A stretch of 64,000 nucleotides of DNA from Phaseolibacter flectens ATCC 12775 (GTDB taxonomy: Bacteria; Pseudomonadota; Gammaproteobacteria; Enterobacterales; Enterobacteriaceae), in the NCBI RefSeq assembly GCF_000518745.1, contig NZ_KI912487.1, forward strand, positions 653,954-717,953, read 5' to 3'. The notes under the pieces are model-generated. The model did no database searches and had not been told where the DNA came from. It was given only the letters and a program-made list of their open reading frames with translations. The first letter of the stretch is position 1. Each line of letters opens with the position of its first letter. Both the position numbers and the translations under genes were made by a program. Shown in pieces: positions 10,193 to 18,803 of this stretch.

Positions 10193-11662
10193 ATGATGCA
10201 GATCAACCTGACATGGGCAATTCCCTTATGTGGCTTACTGAGTGGTTGTGCTGTCCTATGCCCATCTCCTAAACAGACTGAGCGCGATCGGCAGTTGGAT
10301 CATGTTGTACAATCATTGGCCAACGCAGGTAGCAGCATTGCCCTTATTGTACGAGAGGCCAGAACAGGCAACATTCTCTTTCAACACAACGCCGAGCAAC
10401 GTCTGCAACCCGCCTCCAATATGAAATTGATCAGCGCAACTGCTGCCCTCGCCGATCTGGGCCCGGACTATCGCTACTCAACTCAACTCTGGACGGATGG
10501 TACGATCAATCACCACCAATTGCAGGGCAATCTCTATTTAAAAGGCAGTGGGGCACCAGATTTAAATCAAGCCCAATTGGCCCAGTTGACAAACACCCTA
10601 ACCTCGTTAGGTATCACTCAGATCACGGGTCACATATTACTTGATGATACCGCATTTGATACAACGCCTTACGGTACCGGTTGGGAATGGGATGATCTCA
10701 GTGCTCCTTACAGCCCACAAATCTCAGCACTCAACTTCTCAGTGCAACCCCATCAAGATATCAACGCAGCAGAGATACAAATCACCGCCAATAAAAAACG
10801 AGGTAAGCCGGCTGAGATCCATCTCTTACCCTCGGTTGATCTGATCCAGCCAATCAATCACAGCATCACCGATACACAGACACAAATTCAGGTACGTCGT
10901 ATGCCTGGTGAAGATCGGATCCAGATCGAAGGCACCATCGCGACAGATCAGCAAGACACTGAATATGTCAGTGTTAATCAACCGACCTATTGGGTTGGTG
11001 CATTATTCAGATCAACCTTACAGCAAAATGGGATCCGCATCGCTAAGCAACTGATCCGGCGTAAAGTGCCGGAAAACGCACATTTACTCGGCCAAGTCCA
11101 GTCAGCCCCCTTATCTGATCTCATTGTGACTATGCTTAAAAAATCAAATAATGGCTACGCAGAAGTGGTGACTAAAACCCTAGGCGCCACTCGCCACCCA
11201 CCAGGCAGCTGGTCACAAGGAATAAGTGCAATTGAACAATACATTCAGCAGCAAGGGATAGACAGTCGAGGGATAGCTCAGGTTGATGGTTCAGGATTAT
11301 CACGTCATAACCAATTATCGGTCAAGGTGATCAGTCAATTGTTGTACAAGGTACAAGGTACAAGCTGGTTTTCTTTATTCAAACAGGCATTACCTGTTGC
11401 AGGAGAAACGCACCCGAACATCACCAGCACCCTGACAAATCGATTAAAAAATACTCCTGCAGCGGGTCGAGTACAAGCCAAAACAGGCACAATGTCAGGT
11501 ATTTCAGCACTAAGTGGTTATATTAGCACCGTGCAAGGGACACCGTTGATCTTTTCAATGATAGTCAATAATGCCACCATGGGAACCCAATATCTGCATA
11601 GTCAAGAAGACAAGATCATGCTCACACTGGTCACTTGTTATGATAATGGCCAATGCCCTTAA
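10193..11662 (+). CDS. dacB: PBP4-type D-Ala-D-Ala carboxypeptidase/endopeptidase, probable lipoprotein
   Basis: Peptidoglycan hydrolase of the S13 family that trims pentapeptides and cuts crosslinks. All three active-site motifs are present: SNMK in PASNMKL (about residue 80), SNN in KKSNNGYAE, and KTGTM near residue 430. The DDTAFD region and the final VDGSGLSRHN are typical of DacB. The N-terminus ends in LLSGC, a lipobox, so the enzyme is probably lipid-anchored rather than soluble in the periplasm as E. coli DacB is. GGAG precedes the ATG at 10193 or 10196. This is not the usual dacB locus next to greA, so it may be a paralogue. Confidence 0.85.
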   Translation: MMQINLTWAIPLCGLLSGCAVLCPSPKQTERDRQLDHVVQSLANAGSSIALIVREARTGNILFQHNAEQRLQPASNMKLISATAALADLGPDYRYSTQLWTDGTINHHQLQGNLYLKGSGAPDLNQAQLAQLTNTLTSLGITQITGHILLDDTAFDTTPYGTGWEWDDLSAPYSPQISALNFSVQPHQDINAAEIQITANKKRGKPAEIHLLPSVDLIQPINHSITDTQTQIQVRRMPGEDRIQIEGTIATDQQDTEYVSVNQPTYWVGALFRSTLQQNGIRIAKQLIRRKVPENAHLLGQVQSAPLSDLIVTMLKKSNNGYAEVVTKTLGATRHPPGSWSQGISAIEQYIQQQGIDSRGIAQVDGSGLSRHNQLSVKVISQLLYKVQGTSWFSLFKQALPVAGETHPNITSTLTNRLKNTPAAGRVQAKTGTMSGISALSGYISTVQGTPLIFSMIVNNATMGTQYLHSQEDKIMLTLVTCYDNGQCP

Positions 11663-12266
11663 TGCCATGCCCCCCTTAGGCCATAGCGAGTTTGCCTCCT
11701 GCTTGTCCCCATTTGTCAGGCCAAGTTATCTCGTCAGATTGAGCATGCTGAACGCAGACTCATCACCTGAGAGGCGAGATGATTCCCTACGGGGGGAGGG
11801 ATCCGCCTCAATCGCATCATTCACCACTGGTAACCTAAGTACCAACGAGATTTTACGCCAAGTATGGCATTGAGACAATCACTGTTGCCACGTCCCTTGC
11901 CACCTCATAGGAAAAAACCAGCCACCTTATTGCCAATCCTCTTGTTCTTCCAGTGAGAGATGACAGCAAAGACAGGGTTGTTTCGCGACATCCCCCCCAT
12001 CTCATCGCCACACGCTCATGCCGTTTTATGTGATCCTCTCGCGAGAAAGCATCAATCCATCATAAAATCCCAGTAACGAAACCGATAAAGACAATGAACT
12101 CCCCAACTCTCAAGATCACACAGAGAATGAAGTATTAAGCAAGATAAAAAAGAGGGATCCCTTATGCACAGTAATTAAACAATACAGCGCCTCCTTCCCC
12201 AGTCAATGGACACTGACTGGGCGTTGGTAAAAGCTCGAACAACGCAACACTGCGTGTTGTTTATCC
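11663..12266. other. Spacer with no supported gene
   Basis: About 600 bp after the PBP4 gene. Short open frames continue from the PBP4 end, but none shows a recognisable family. An imperfect inverted repeat with 8-bp arms lies at 12198-12221 without a T tract. It is probably eroded DNA. Confidence 0.45.
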
Positions 12267-12756
12267 CTATTCTACTGTTAAGTTCTCCCAATTCGCGACA
12301 TGGCTATCCAGTGGGATCCCTAAGGTTTCCAAAAAACGGGCCGTCATCATATAAAACCCAATTAATAGTGTGAATTCAGCGATCGGCTGCTGATTAAACA
12401 CACTGGCAACCTCTTGTAACAGTCAATTTGAGACTTTCACATTCTTGACACATTGATCGACAAATCGAAGTAAAATCGCGCTCTGTGGCTCATCAAGTTT
12501 AGCTTGCTTTATTAGACTCATTTACTCGGTACGCCATCCGGCCTGCAAAGCCAGTGATTCATGTTGCATCCATTCATACTGACTGCGACTGGCAATCCGT
12601 AAAATCGTCATTTCTCGGTATTTATCAGGCCCCCCCCCGAGTCGAGTCATAGGTCAGTAATACCCCCCGGGTTAAATTAATCAGAAAGCGATCGTATTGT
12701 TTTTTCTGTTCAGGCGTTAACTGTGCAATTTCAGGTAAGGTTATAACTGAAGACAT
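12267..12756 (-). pseudogene. Carboxymuconolactone decarboxylase-family protein, broken
   Basis: Reading from ATG at 12756, the frame begins with SSVITLPEIAQLTPEQKKQ and goes on to LLTYDSTRG, where a run of nine G (plus strand C at 12630-12638) shifts it. In the next frame the CMD/AhpD-like core appears (REMTILRIASRSQYEWMQHE, then LALQAGW), then a TAA at 12522-12524. After the TAA the frame continues (KLDEPQSAILLRFVDQ), has a TGA at 12423-12425, and ends with a normal-looking C-terminus (PIAEFTLLIGFYMMTARF) at TAG 12267-12269. One frameshift and two stops mean it is not functional. Intact relatives are small cytosolic peroxidase-like or decarboxylase-like proteins. Confidence 0.8.
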
Positions 12757-12967
12757 CCTTTTCACCTCTCATTATTGGTCGTATCGAGCACAAATACAAA
12801 ATGCAATCGCATTCACAGGCAAAAACGTCATTGCTTGTTGCTCCTTGGATAATGAAATGACTGCAAGGTGTTAGTCGATAAATGGCAGAGTACAATCATC
12901 ACCCCTACCGATGAGTCTGGCCATCCTTTTATTCAGAGAAAGAGATCACTCTACTACAGGTTGCGAA

Positions 12968-13001
12968 CGGATAAGTGACGGATCACGCGGTCACTTATCC
13001 G
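12968..13001. repeat. Perfect inverted repeat with 12-bp arms
   Basis: The arms CGGATAAGTGAC and GTCACTTATCCG are exact complements around a 10-nt centre. There is no adjacent T tract, so it is not an obvious terminator. It lies in a 460-bp noncoding gap between the CMD pseudogene and the LysE gene and could be an operator or a remnant. Confidence 0.6.
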
Positions 13002-13189
13002 ATGGAACTGATTTCATCAAACACCTGATGTCATGAGATTGCTCGATCGACCAAGGGCTTCCCACACGATTGATTTCCTGAAGAGATTGAGCAATGAGCG
13101 GTAAGAGACCCAAGTGGAGAAAGATGGGCAAAAAAGCCGTTTACTCACAACGACACAGTAATCTCACGTTTTACGCCTGACTGCTGTGA

Positions 13190-13210
13190 CCCGTTTAACA
13201 TCAAAACGGG
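13190..13210 (-). terminator. Possible terminator after LysE-family gene
   Basis: A 7-bp stem (CCCGTTT/AAACGGG) starts eight bases beyond the stop codon of the exporter gene. No strong U tract follows, so termination is only a possibility. Confidence 0.35.
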
Positions 13211-13217
13211 CTAGGCA

Positions 13218-13805
13218 CTAAATCCATAACATCACAATGGCTGACAGTAATAACAGGCCAAAGATTTTATCTTGATGAGTATTAAAGAAACTGTGCTTAT
13301 TTTTCAAAATGAGGTGGCTGGTTGAGCTCCAGAGTAGGTGAGACAGTAAATTACAGCCCGTGATCATAAAAGCCAGTGCAATGCCGTAACGATGATCAGC
13401 TGCTTGGCTAGCAAATAAAGAGTAAATTGTGACAATAATTGCAATATTTTTCGGATTCACGGCTTGTGCAATCACACCATACCAAAAGCTGCCTTTGACC
13501 TTTCTCTTTTTTTCTAGTGAGCTGTCAGATTTCAGCATACTGATAGCGAGATACAACATATAAAGACTACCCAGTATTTTTGCGACGATAGAGAGATGAC
13601 CAAATTGACTGAGTACTTCGCCCGCCCCGATGGCGACCACCAGAGAATAGAGTAAAGGCAAGACCTGCAAGCCTGCAATAAATTTCAGTGTTTTTCTAAA
13701 TCCTTGGTTAGCGGCTAAACTTAGGCAGAGAATATTAGTAGGTCCTGGCGATAAGGCTAATGGCAAATTCACCAACAACGCACTAATAATAAATTTACTG
13801 TCCAC
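13218..13805 (-). CDS. LysE/RhtB-family amino acid exporter
   Basis: An inner-membrane translocator with about six hydrophobic helices over 195 residues. The family signature SPGPTNILCLS lies in the first helix region (about residue 19), and NPKNIAII near residue 117 matches the second conserved motif. Members export basic amino acids, homoserine, threonine or similar compounds, and the substrate cannot be deduced here. The start is GTG at 13805 with AAGGA six bases upstream. The gene is isolated, with decayed sequence on both sides. Confidence 0.9.
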   Translation of the reverse strand: MDSKFIISALLVNLPLALSPGPTNILCLSLAANQGFRKTLKFIAGLQVLPLLYSLVVAIGAGEVLSQFGHLSIVAKILGSLYMLYLAISMLKSDSSLEKKRKVKGSFWYGVIAQAVNPKNIAIIVTIYSLFASQAADHRYGIALAFMITGCNLLSHLLWSSTSHLILKNKHSFFNTHQDKIFGLLLLSAIVMLWI

Positions 13806-15248
13806 TCATGATCCTTAATTAAAAAAGAAGTCAGTTTAAAAATAAACTCAGCACTCACATTGAGTACAACGATACACTCGACGCTCTCCCCGCGTTCAGC
13901 GTTTGTCGGTCATCGATTCAGTCATATTAACATCGCCACCACGATGCCCTCCTGCTCAAGCAGTTTAAGCAGTTTAAGCAGTTCAGCTTGCTAAGTTGAT
14001 CTCAAAGATTTCATCTCTGAACAAAGGCAATGACGGCCTCTCCCGCCAACAAAGTAAACACAATCAATCATTGACACTGTTGCAGCTCGGGCAGCCGTAT
14101 TATACCAGCCCATTTTGTGAGATAGCATCTTATTTCTCAGCCCTTACTCACAAAAAACTGACTGCATTGGCTTGATGACCATTCCCTCACCTCAGCCATA
14201 ACAGCCATGGCTTGTTCTTCATGAATACCACATCATGGCTTACAATACGCAAGGCTAACAAGGTATTTATCTCGTTTTAACGGTCGAGTTATTAACTCAA
14301 CCTCTCCGTATCTTGCAAACAATGTTCACAAACTCTGATAAAGAGACGATCATTTCCCAACTCAGTAAAGGGGAACGCAGTAAAGGACAAGGGTTAAATT
14401 TTCGCTTTTTGATTTATATCAGCGCAAGGCAAATTACCGTAAGTGAATTTATAACGTAATGAAATAACCCTCATAACTAAGCATAAATGAAAGATTTACC
14501 AAGATTGAATCGTGTATTTGCCAATGTAAGTACTGTTCAAGAACGTCTAAAGTCAATAACAAGATTTACGATAAAATAATTAAAGGATCGGAATATCAAT
14601 GTTCTGACGACATTATCTTTCTACCGCTAAATAGGATCAATCATATTTAGAAAAGGAAAGATTGCACTGAAATGATTTCTAAGGTAGTCGCAAGCGGTGG
14701 TTTCACAAGTGACCTGTTATTGGATAAATTGAAAATATAACCGATTTTTACCAAGCGAATACCGGTATCGCGACAGCCGTGGAACAGATGCAATTAAAAT
14801 AGCCCGTAAGTGTGTGGAGTCGGGGATGAGGAGATCCTCTCTCTGAACGTGTTGCCGACAACTGAAAACGCAGTGGTGGAAATTGCTGATCACCCTGTTT
14901 TTTGCCAACAGAAATAAAACATTTACTCTGATCCCATCTGAAGTTAATCCATTAAAAAATCAATCTCACTCAAGCAGCACGTCCTGTATGCCCATCGGGG
15001 TCAACAAGAAATAGACGCGATATTGACTTAACATATAAATATGACAAATAAGCTGTAGTGATGGATGAAATCCAAGCAATGGCGTCAAATCCATCGCTGA
15101 AAACTGCGATGGACTGACATTCAGTTTCAACCCTCTGAAAAATATTGGTACATTTGCAAATGTCTGGAGCCGTCGTAAAAAAAATCAGAAACGATTTCCA
15201 CACTGACCAAACAGTATGGGTTTTACGGGTTTGCTAAAGGAAGAAAAA
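13806..15248. other. Decayed region between LysE gene and genomic island
   Basis: About 1.4 kb without a supported gene. Short open frames on both strands (for example 14717-14908 and 14970-15203 on the minus strand) have no recognisable family, no good ribosome site and unlikely composition. Much of it is AT-rich. It ends at the copy of the guaA terminator that borders the island. Confidence 0.5.
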
Positions 15249-15352
15249 TGCCAGACACAAAAACAAAAAAGCCTGCAATGATGCGGGCTACAGGGTAATT
15301 TTTTGCTAGTTAGTGCCGGACAATGCCGGACACTAAATCATTCCCACTCGAT
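15249..15352. repeat. Left island boundary: imperfect ~100-bp direct repeat with att core
   Basis: The stretch contains TGCCAGACAC, a guaA-like terminator (15265-15288), two further TGCCGGACA copies (15314-15333), and a 13-bp core ATTCCCACTCGAT at 15340-15352. The same order of elements occurs at 31221-31333 beside intact guaA. The core is the last codons of guaA in reverse. This marks the far attachment site of the island. Confidence 0.85.
15265..15288 (-). terminator. Orphan copy of guaA terminator
   Basis: The stem GCCCGC/GCAGGC with loop ATCATT (reading the minus strand, one G-U pair) is followed by six T. It differs by one base from the terminator at 31247-31271, which now serves guaA. 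It is probably the original chromosomal terminator displaced by the island. Confidence 0.75.
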
Positions 15353-15431
15353 TATCAACGAATATATTTAATTCAAAATAATCAAAGCATTACAAATTGA
15401 AAATTCATTAAAACCATGAAAAATCCCATGT

Positions 15432-18400
15432 TTAAGTCAAAGTTGAAAAAAGTTTTTTCAGATAGGTGCTAGCGCCATCTTCCATAAACAGCACGTTCCG
15501 GCTTTCCAGATCGGCCTTCTTTGTCGGGTCGCCCACGTTGAGCAGATCGGTGAATTTCGTTGGCGAGAGGATAAAGGCATTCAAGACCAACGGTGCTTCG
15601 CCCGACTTGGTCTGTCCTGACAGCGTCTTTTCCAGTGTCTTCACTTCCTTGTACAGACCGAGTTTAGGGTGCGACAGGTCAAGGTTGCGCAATCCCTTCG
15701 GATCAACAAAGGTCAGCCACTGCTTACCGCTCACATCATCCACCAGCCACAGCAGGAAGTCCGGATAGAAATTGCCCGCCAAGGCAAAACCCAAGCCCTT
15801 ATCAGCACTGGCCGCGTTACGCAACAAATACAGGCTGCGCTGACCAATCACCTTTTTACCCTCAGCAGAATTGTAGAACGCCTCCAGGTCGCGAACAAAA
15901 GTTACTTCGCTCGGTGCGCCAAGCGCCAAAGGCTTTAGCTTCAATGGCACAAGCTCTTTATCCCCATCCTGCTCAAAGCTAAATAAGGGGTAGAACAAGT
16001 GGCGGTCGAAGCTGATAGCAACCATGTGTGGCGCGTTCCACTGGCTGGCATCGCCGATCTTGCCGTCCGCCACCAGCTTCTTCAGCGCTTCCAGCTTATC
16101 CAGATACTCCAGCCCATCGTCGCTATCCTCGATCTCAAACTGATACAGCTTGAGCATCGATCCGTGATCTTCATCAATGTGAATAATGTCGTAAAACTGG
16201 CCTTCATAACCCTTTTTTAAGACGCTATAGAAACGGTCGGTGTAGTCGGTCAGCAGTCGCAACAGGATATCTTCCTGTTTGCGGATATCGGCAAAGCTCA
16301 CCACATCCAGCTCTGCCTTTGGCACAAGCAGCGTGTACCAATCCTGCGCGCCCGCGCAGAAGTCGATCAATTTCTGCCGTTCTAAGCGCAGGTTGCTCCA
16401 GCTGCGCTGCAATTTGTAGTCCTGCAAGGCCAGATAGATACGATCCCAGTTAAACGCTGAAAACAGCGCTTGATTCAACTTACCTTTGTTGCGGGCTTCC
16501 GTAGTAGGGCTAGTACTCTTGTCCTTACTAGACAGCGCTTCCACTCGTGGATACAGATCCAACGTGACGTGGGGCAGCTTAATCTTGCCCTGAAATTGCT
16601 CGGGGATTTCATACAACCACGGGAAGTGCGTGCGTTTGAAGCCAAGTTTTTGGTTGTCCTTGTAACCCTCCTTCAGCGTCAAGGTTTTGAGCTTGCCTGT
16701 GGGAAGGTTGGCGCGGGTCGGGAAGTCGAGCTCCAGCACTTCATCGCTAGGCGTAATGCCTTCTTCACGTAGGTAGTCTTTAAAGCTCGCCATATAGTCC
16801 GCCTTTACACCGAAGATGTTCAGCGACTCCAGCTTGTCCAAGTGCAGGCCTTTGGGTCTTTCATGCGGCAGGCTGCGTTTAAGAGAAAAGCCTTTGCCTT
16901 TCAGGCGTACGCCGCGCCCGAACAATTGGATAATTTGCGAACCTTCACCCCTGCCCATGTTCAACAGACCCATAGTCGAGACGCGCCAACTGCTCCAGCC
17001 TTCCGTGAACTTCCGCGAGCCGATCAATACGTTCAGACGACTGTTCTTGTTGTTCAGTGTGCCGAACAACGCGCCCCCGAAATCGTCGCGTTCGCTGTCA
17101 AAGTTCTCGCTACCTTCTGCCAAGCCAAAAAACTTTGCGTCATCGCCGATATTGATTAAGCCGAAGGGCTCGGCATCGCCCACGCGCAAGGCCAGTTCGC
17201 CTTTGCTGCTCTTGATATTGACCAATTTCAAGCGCTGACGGGCCGGGGCATTAAATACGCGCAGCAAAATATCGGCATACAGCTCATCCACACGATCGCT
17301 AAAACCCATCAAGGGGGTAAATCGTCCGCTAAAGATGTTGTTGCCCTTGGCATCCAAAATCTGTGCTTTATCCGCAATCAGGTCGGCCAGCCAGATTTTG
17401 ATCTGCGCATCGTTGTTCAGGAAGCCGGCAAGAAATTTCACCACTTCAAGAATGTCCGAATCTTCCCCCGACACCGTGTTGCCGACGAAAACCCACAGCG
17501 GCTTTTCGATATTGAAATCGGTGAGCTTGTCTTGATTTGTGCACCACAACCAGAGCTGCTGATAAAACGACAGCAGGCAGGCGGTAAAATACTTGTGTGC
17601 GTTATCTGCCTGCACATAGGCATCGCCGTTCATATTGAGGATCAGCGATTCCTTGCCGTAGCCATCTTCATAGAAGAACTTATACGAGTAGTCGAACAGA
17701 ATGCACTTGGCGTAAACCTCGCGCGTTGCTACCACGCGCGCGAGCTTCTTCTCATCATGCGTTAAGGCAATTTGCTGCAACTGGGCTGCATCTAATTTTT
17801 TAAGCACCGTAGTTTCGAACTGAGTTTTTGACTTTTTCTTACGAATTTCTTCTTCGGCTTTTTCAATGGTTAAGCCCTTGGCCACCGCCTGGCCAAAGGT
17901 GGCCGAGTATTCGAAAGCGAAGCCGCCGCGCACCAGTGCTTCACGGCGCGCCATCCACGCGCCTGCCGCCGTGCCTGTACCACGGTGGCCTTCGTCTACT
18001 AGCACCAGGTTGTTGCCCTCGAAGGCACCCACGGCGACGGTTTTATCGCCCATTTCATCGCCCAGCTTGTTGATGTCGATGATTTCGATGGTGCCGCGGT
18101 AGCTCATGGAAAGCGACTTATTGAACAGCTGCCCCGCAAAGTCTGAAAGATGCAGCTCTTCCAAGTGCTGCAAGCTCAAGGCTTCATTGGGTGTCAGCAG
18201 AATTATCTTGTCGGGATAGCTGTCGCTGCTCCCCGCCTGAAAGTAGTGCAGGTATTGCTTGATATTGACGTGCAGCAGTAAGGTCTTGCCGCTGCCGGTG
18301 GCATTCCAGAAGGCAACCTTGTTCAGGTCATCTGCCTCGAAATCGCGGAAGGATTCCGCTCCCGTCTCGGCGCGGTAGAGAGCCATCTCCTCGTTCAAGC

Positions 18401-18803
18401 CATCGAGCAAGTCTTGACGGTGGTTGAAATACCAATCCAGATACAACTCGGTGAACAGCAGAGAAAGGTACTGAAAGTACTTCATCTGCAGCTCAAAGCC
18501 TTCTTGCTTATTGCGCTGGTTGGTAATGGCCTGCCAGTGGGCGACGACGTTCAAGTCGTAGCGCCGCAGGTCGGCCTCTGGCACTTTGTTCGGGTCGAAC
18601 AAGCCGCGTACTAGTTCATGAAAAAACTTGGTCTGGCCGTCCTCGTCGATGCCCTCAAAGCGGTCATCGCCCAAGCGTGCCTTGAGTGCCGCTAGCGTGC
18701 CGCCCTGAAAAAAGCCCAGCACCCAGCGGCTGAGCACTAACTCTTGGTGAAAGCTACGCTTCTTGGCGGTCGCTCTCCTTGTCGTTTTTGCTGCGAGTGC
18801 CAT
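15432..18803 (-). CDS. Type III Res-like helicase with C-terminal nuclease motif
   Basis: A 1123-residue superfamily 2 helicase. Walker A is ATGSGKTLLL (about residue 168), the Walker B box is LVDEGHRGTG (about residue 272), and the arginine-finger motif VI is QLFGRGVRLKG (about residue 640). The C-terminal region has a PD-(D/E)xK-like signature, YPDFLLWL followed by FVDPKG (about residues 1010-1035), the arrangement of a restriction nuclease. Together with the upstream methyltransferase it would translocate on and cut unmodified DNA. Its ATG overlaps the methyltransferase stop (TGATG). It is the last gene of the operon, and only AT-rich spacer and the att site follow. The exact family name is uncertain. 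Confidence 0.8.
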   Translation of the reverse strand: MALAAKTTRRATAKKRSFHQELVLSRWVLGFFQGGTLAALKARLGDDRFEGIDEDGQTKFFHELVRGLFDPNKVPEADLRRYDLNVVAHWQAITNQRNKQEGFELQMKYFQYLSLLFTELYLDWYFNHRQDLLDGLNEEMALYRAETGAESFRDFEADDLNKVAFWNATGSGKTLLLHVNIKQYLHYFQAGSSDSYPDKIILLTPNEALSLQHLEELHLSDFAGQLFNKSLSMSYRGTIEIIDINKLGDEMGDKTVAVGAFEGNNLVLVDEGHRGTGTAAGAWMARREALVRGGFAFEYSATFGQAVAKGLTIEKAEEEIRKKKSKTQFETTVLKKLDAAQLQQIALTHDEKKLARVVATREVYAKCILFDYSYKFFYEDGYGKESLILNMNGDAYVQADNAHKYFTACLLSFYQQLWLWCTNQDKLTDFNIEKPLWVFVGNTVSGEDSDILEVVKFLAGFLNNDAQIKIWLADLIADKAQILDAKGNNIFSGRFTPLMGFSDRVDELYADILLRVFNAPARQRLKLVNIKSSKGELALRVGDAEPFGLINIGDDAKFFGLAEGSENFDSERDDFGGALFGTLNNKNSRLNVLIGSRKFTEGWSSWRVSTMGLLNMGRGEGSQIIQLFGRGVRLKGKGFSLKRSLPHERPKGLHLDKLESLNIFGVKADYMASFKDYLREEGITPSDEVLELDFPTRANLPTGKLKTLTLKEGYKDNQKLGFKRTHFPWLYEIPEQFQGKIKLPHVTLDLYPRVEALSSKDKSTSPTTEARNKGKLNQALFSAFNWDRIYLALQDYKLQRSWSNLRLERQKLIDFCAGAQDWYTLLVPKAELDVVSFADIRKQEDILLRLLTDYTDRFYSVLKKGYEGQFYDIIHIDEDHGSMLKLYQFEIEDSDDGLEYLDKLEALKKLVADGKIGDASQWNAPHMVAISFDRHLFYPLFSFEQDGDKELVPLKLKPLALGAPSEVTFVRDLEAFYNSAEGKKVIGQRSLYLLRNAASADKGLGFALAGNFYPDFLLWLVDDVSGKQWLTFVDPKGLRNLDLSHPKLGLYKEVKTLEKTLSGQTKSGEAPLVLNAFILSPTKFTDLLNVGDPTKKADLESRNVLFMEDGASTYLKKLFSTLT

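Noticed and set aside
14970-15203. Minus-strand 77-codon frame beside the island border
   Set aside because: No homology or start signal recognised; the sequence looks like part of the decayed spacer.
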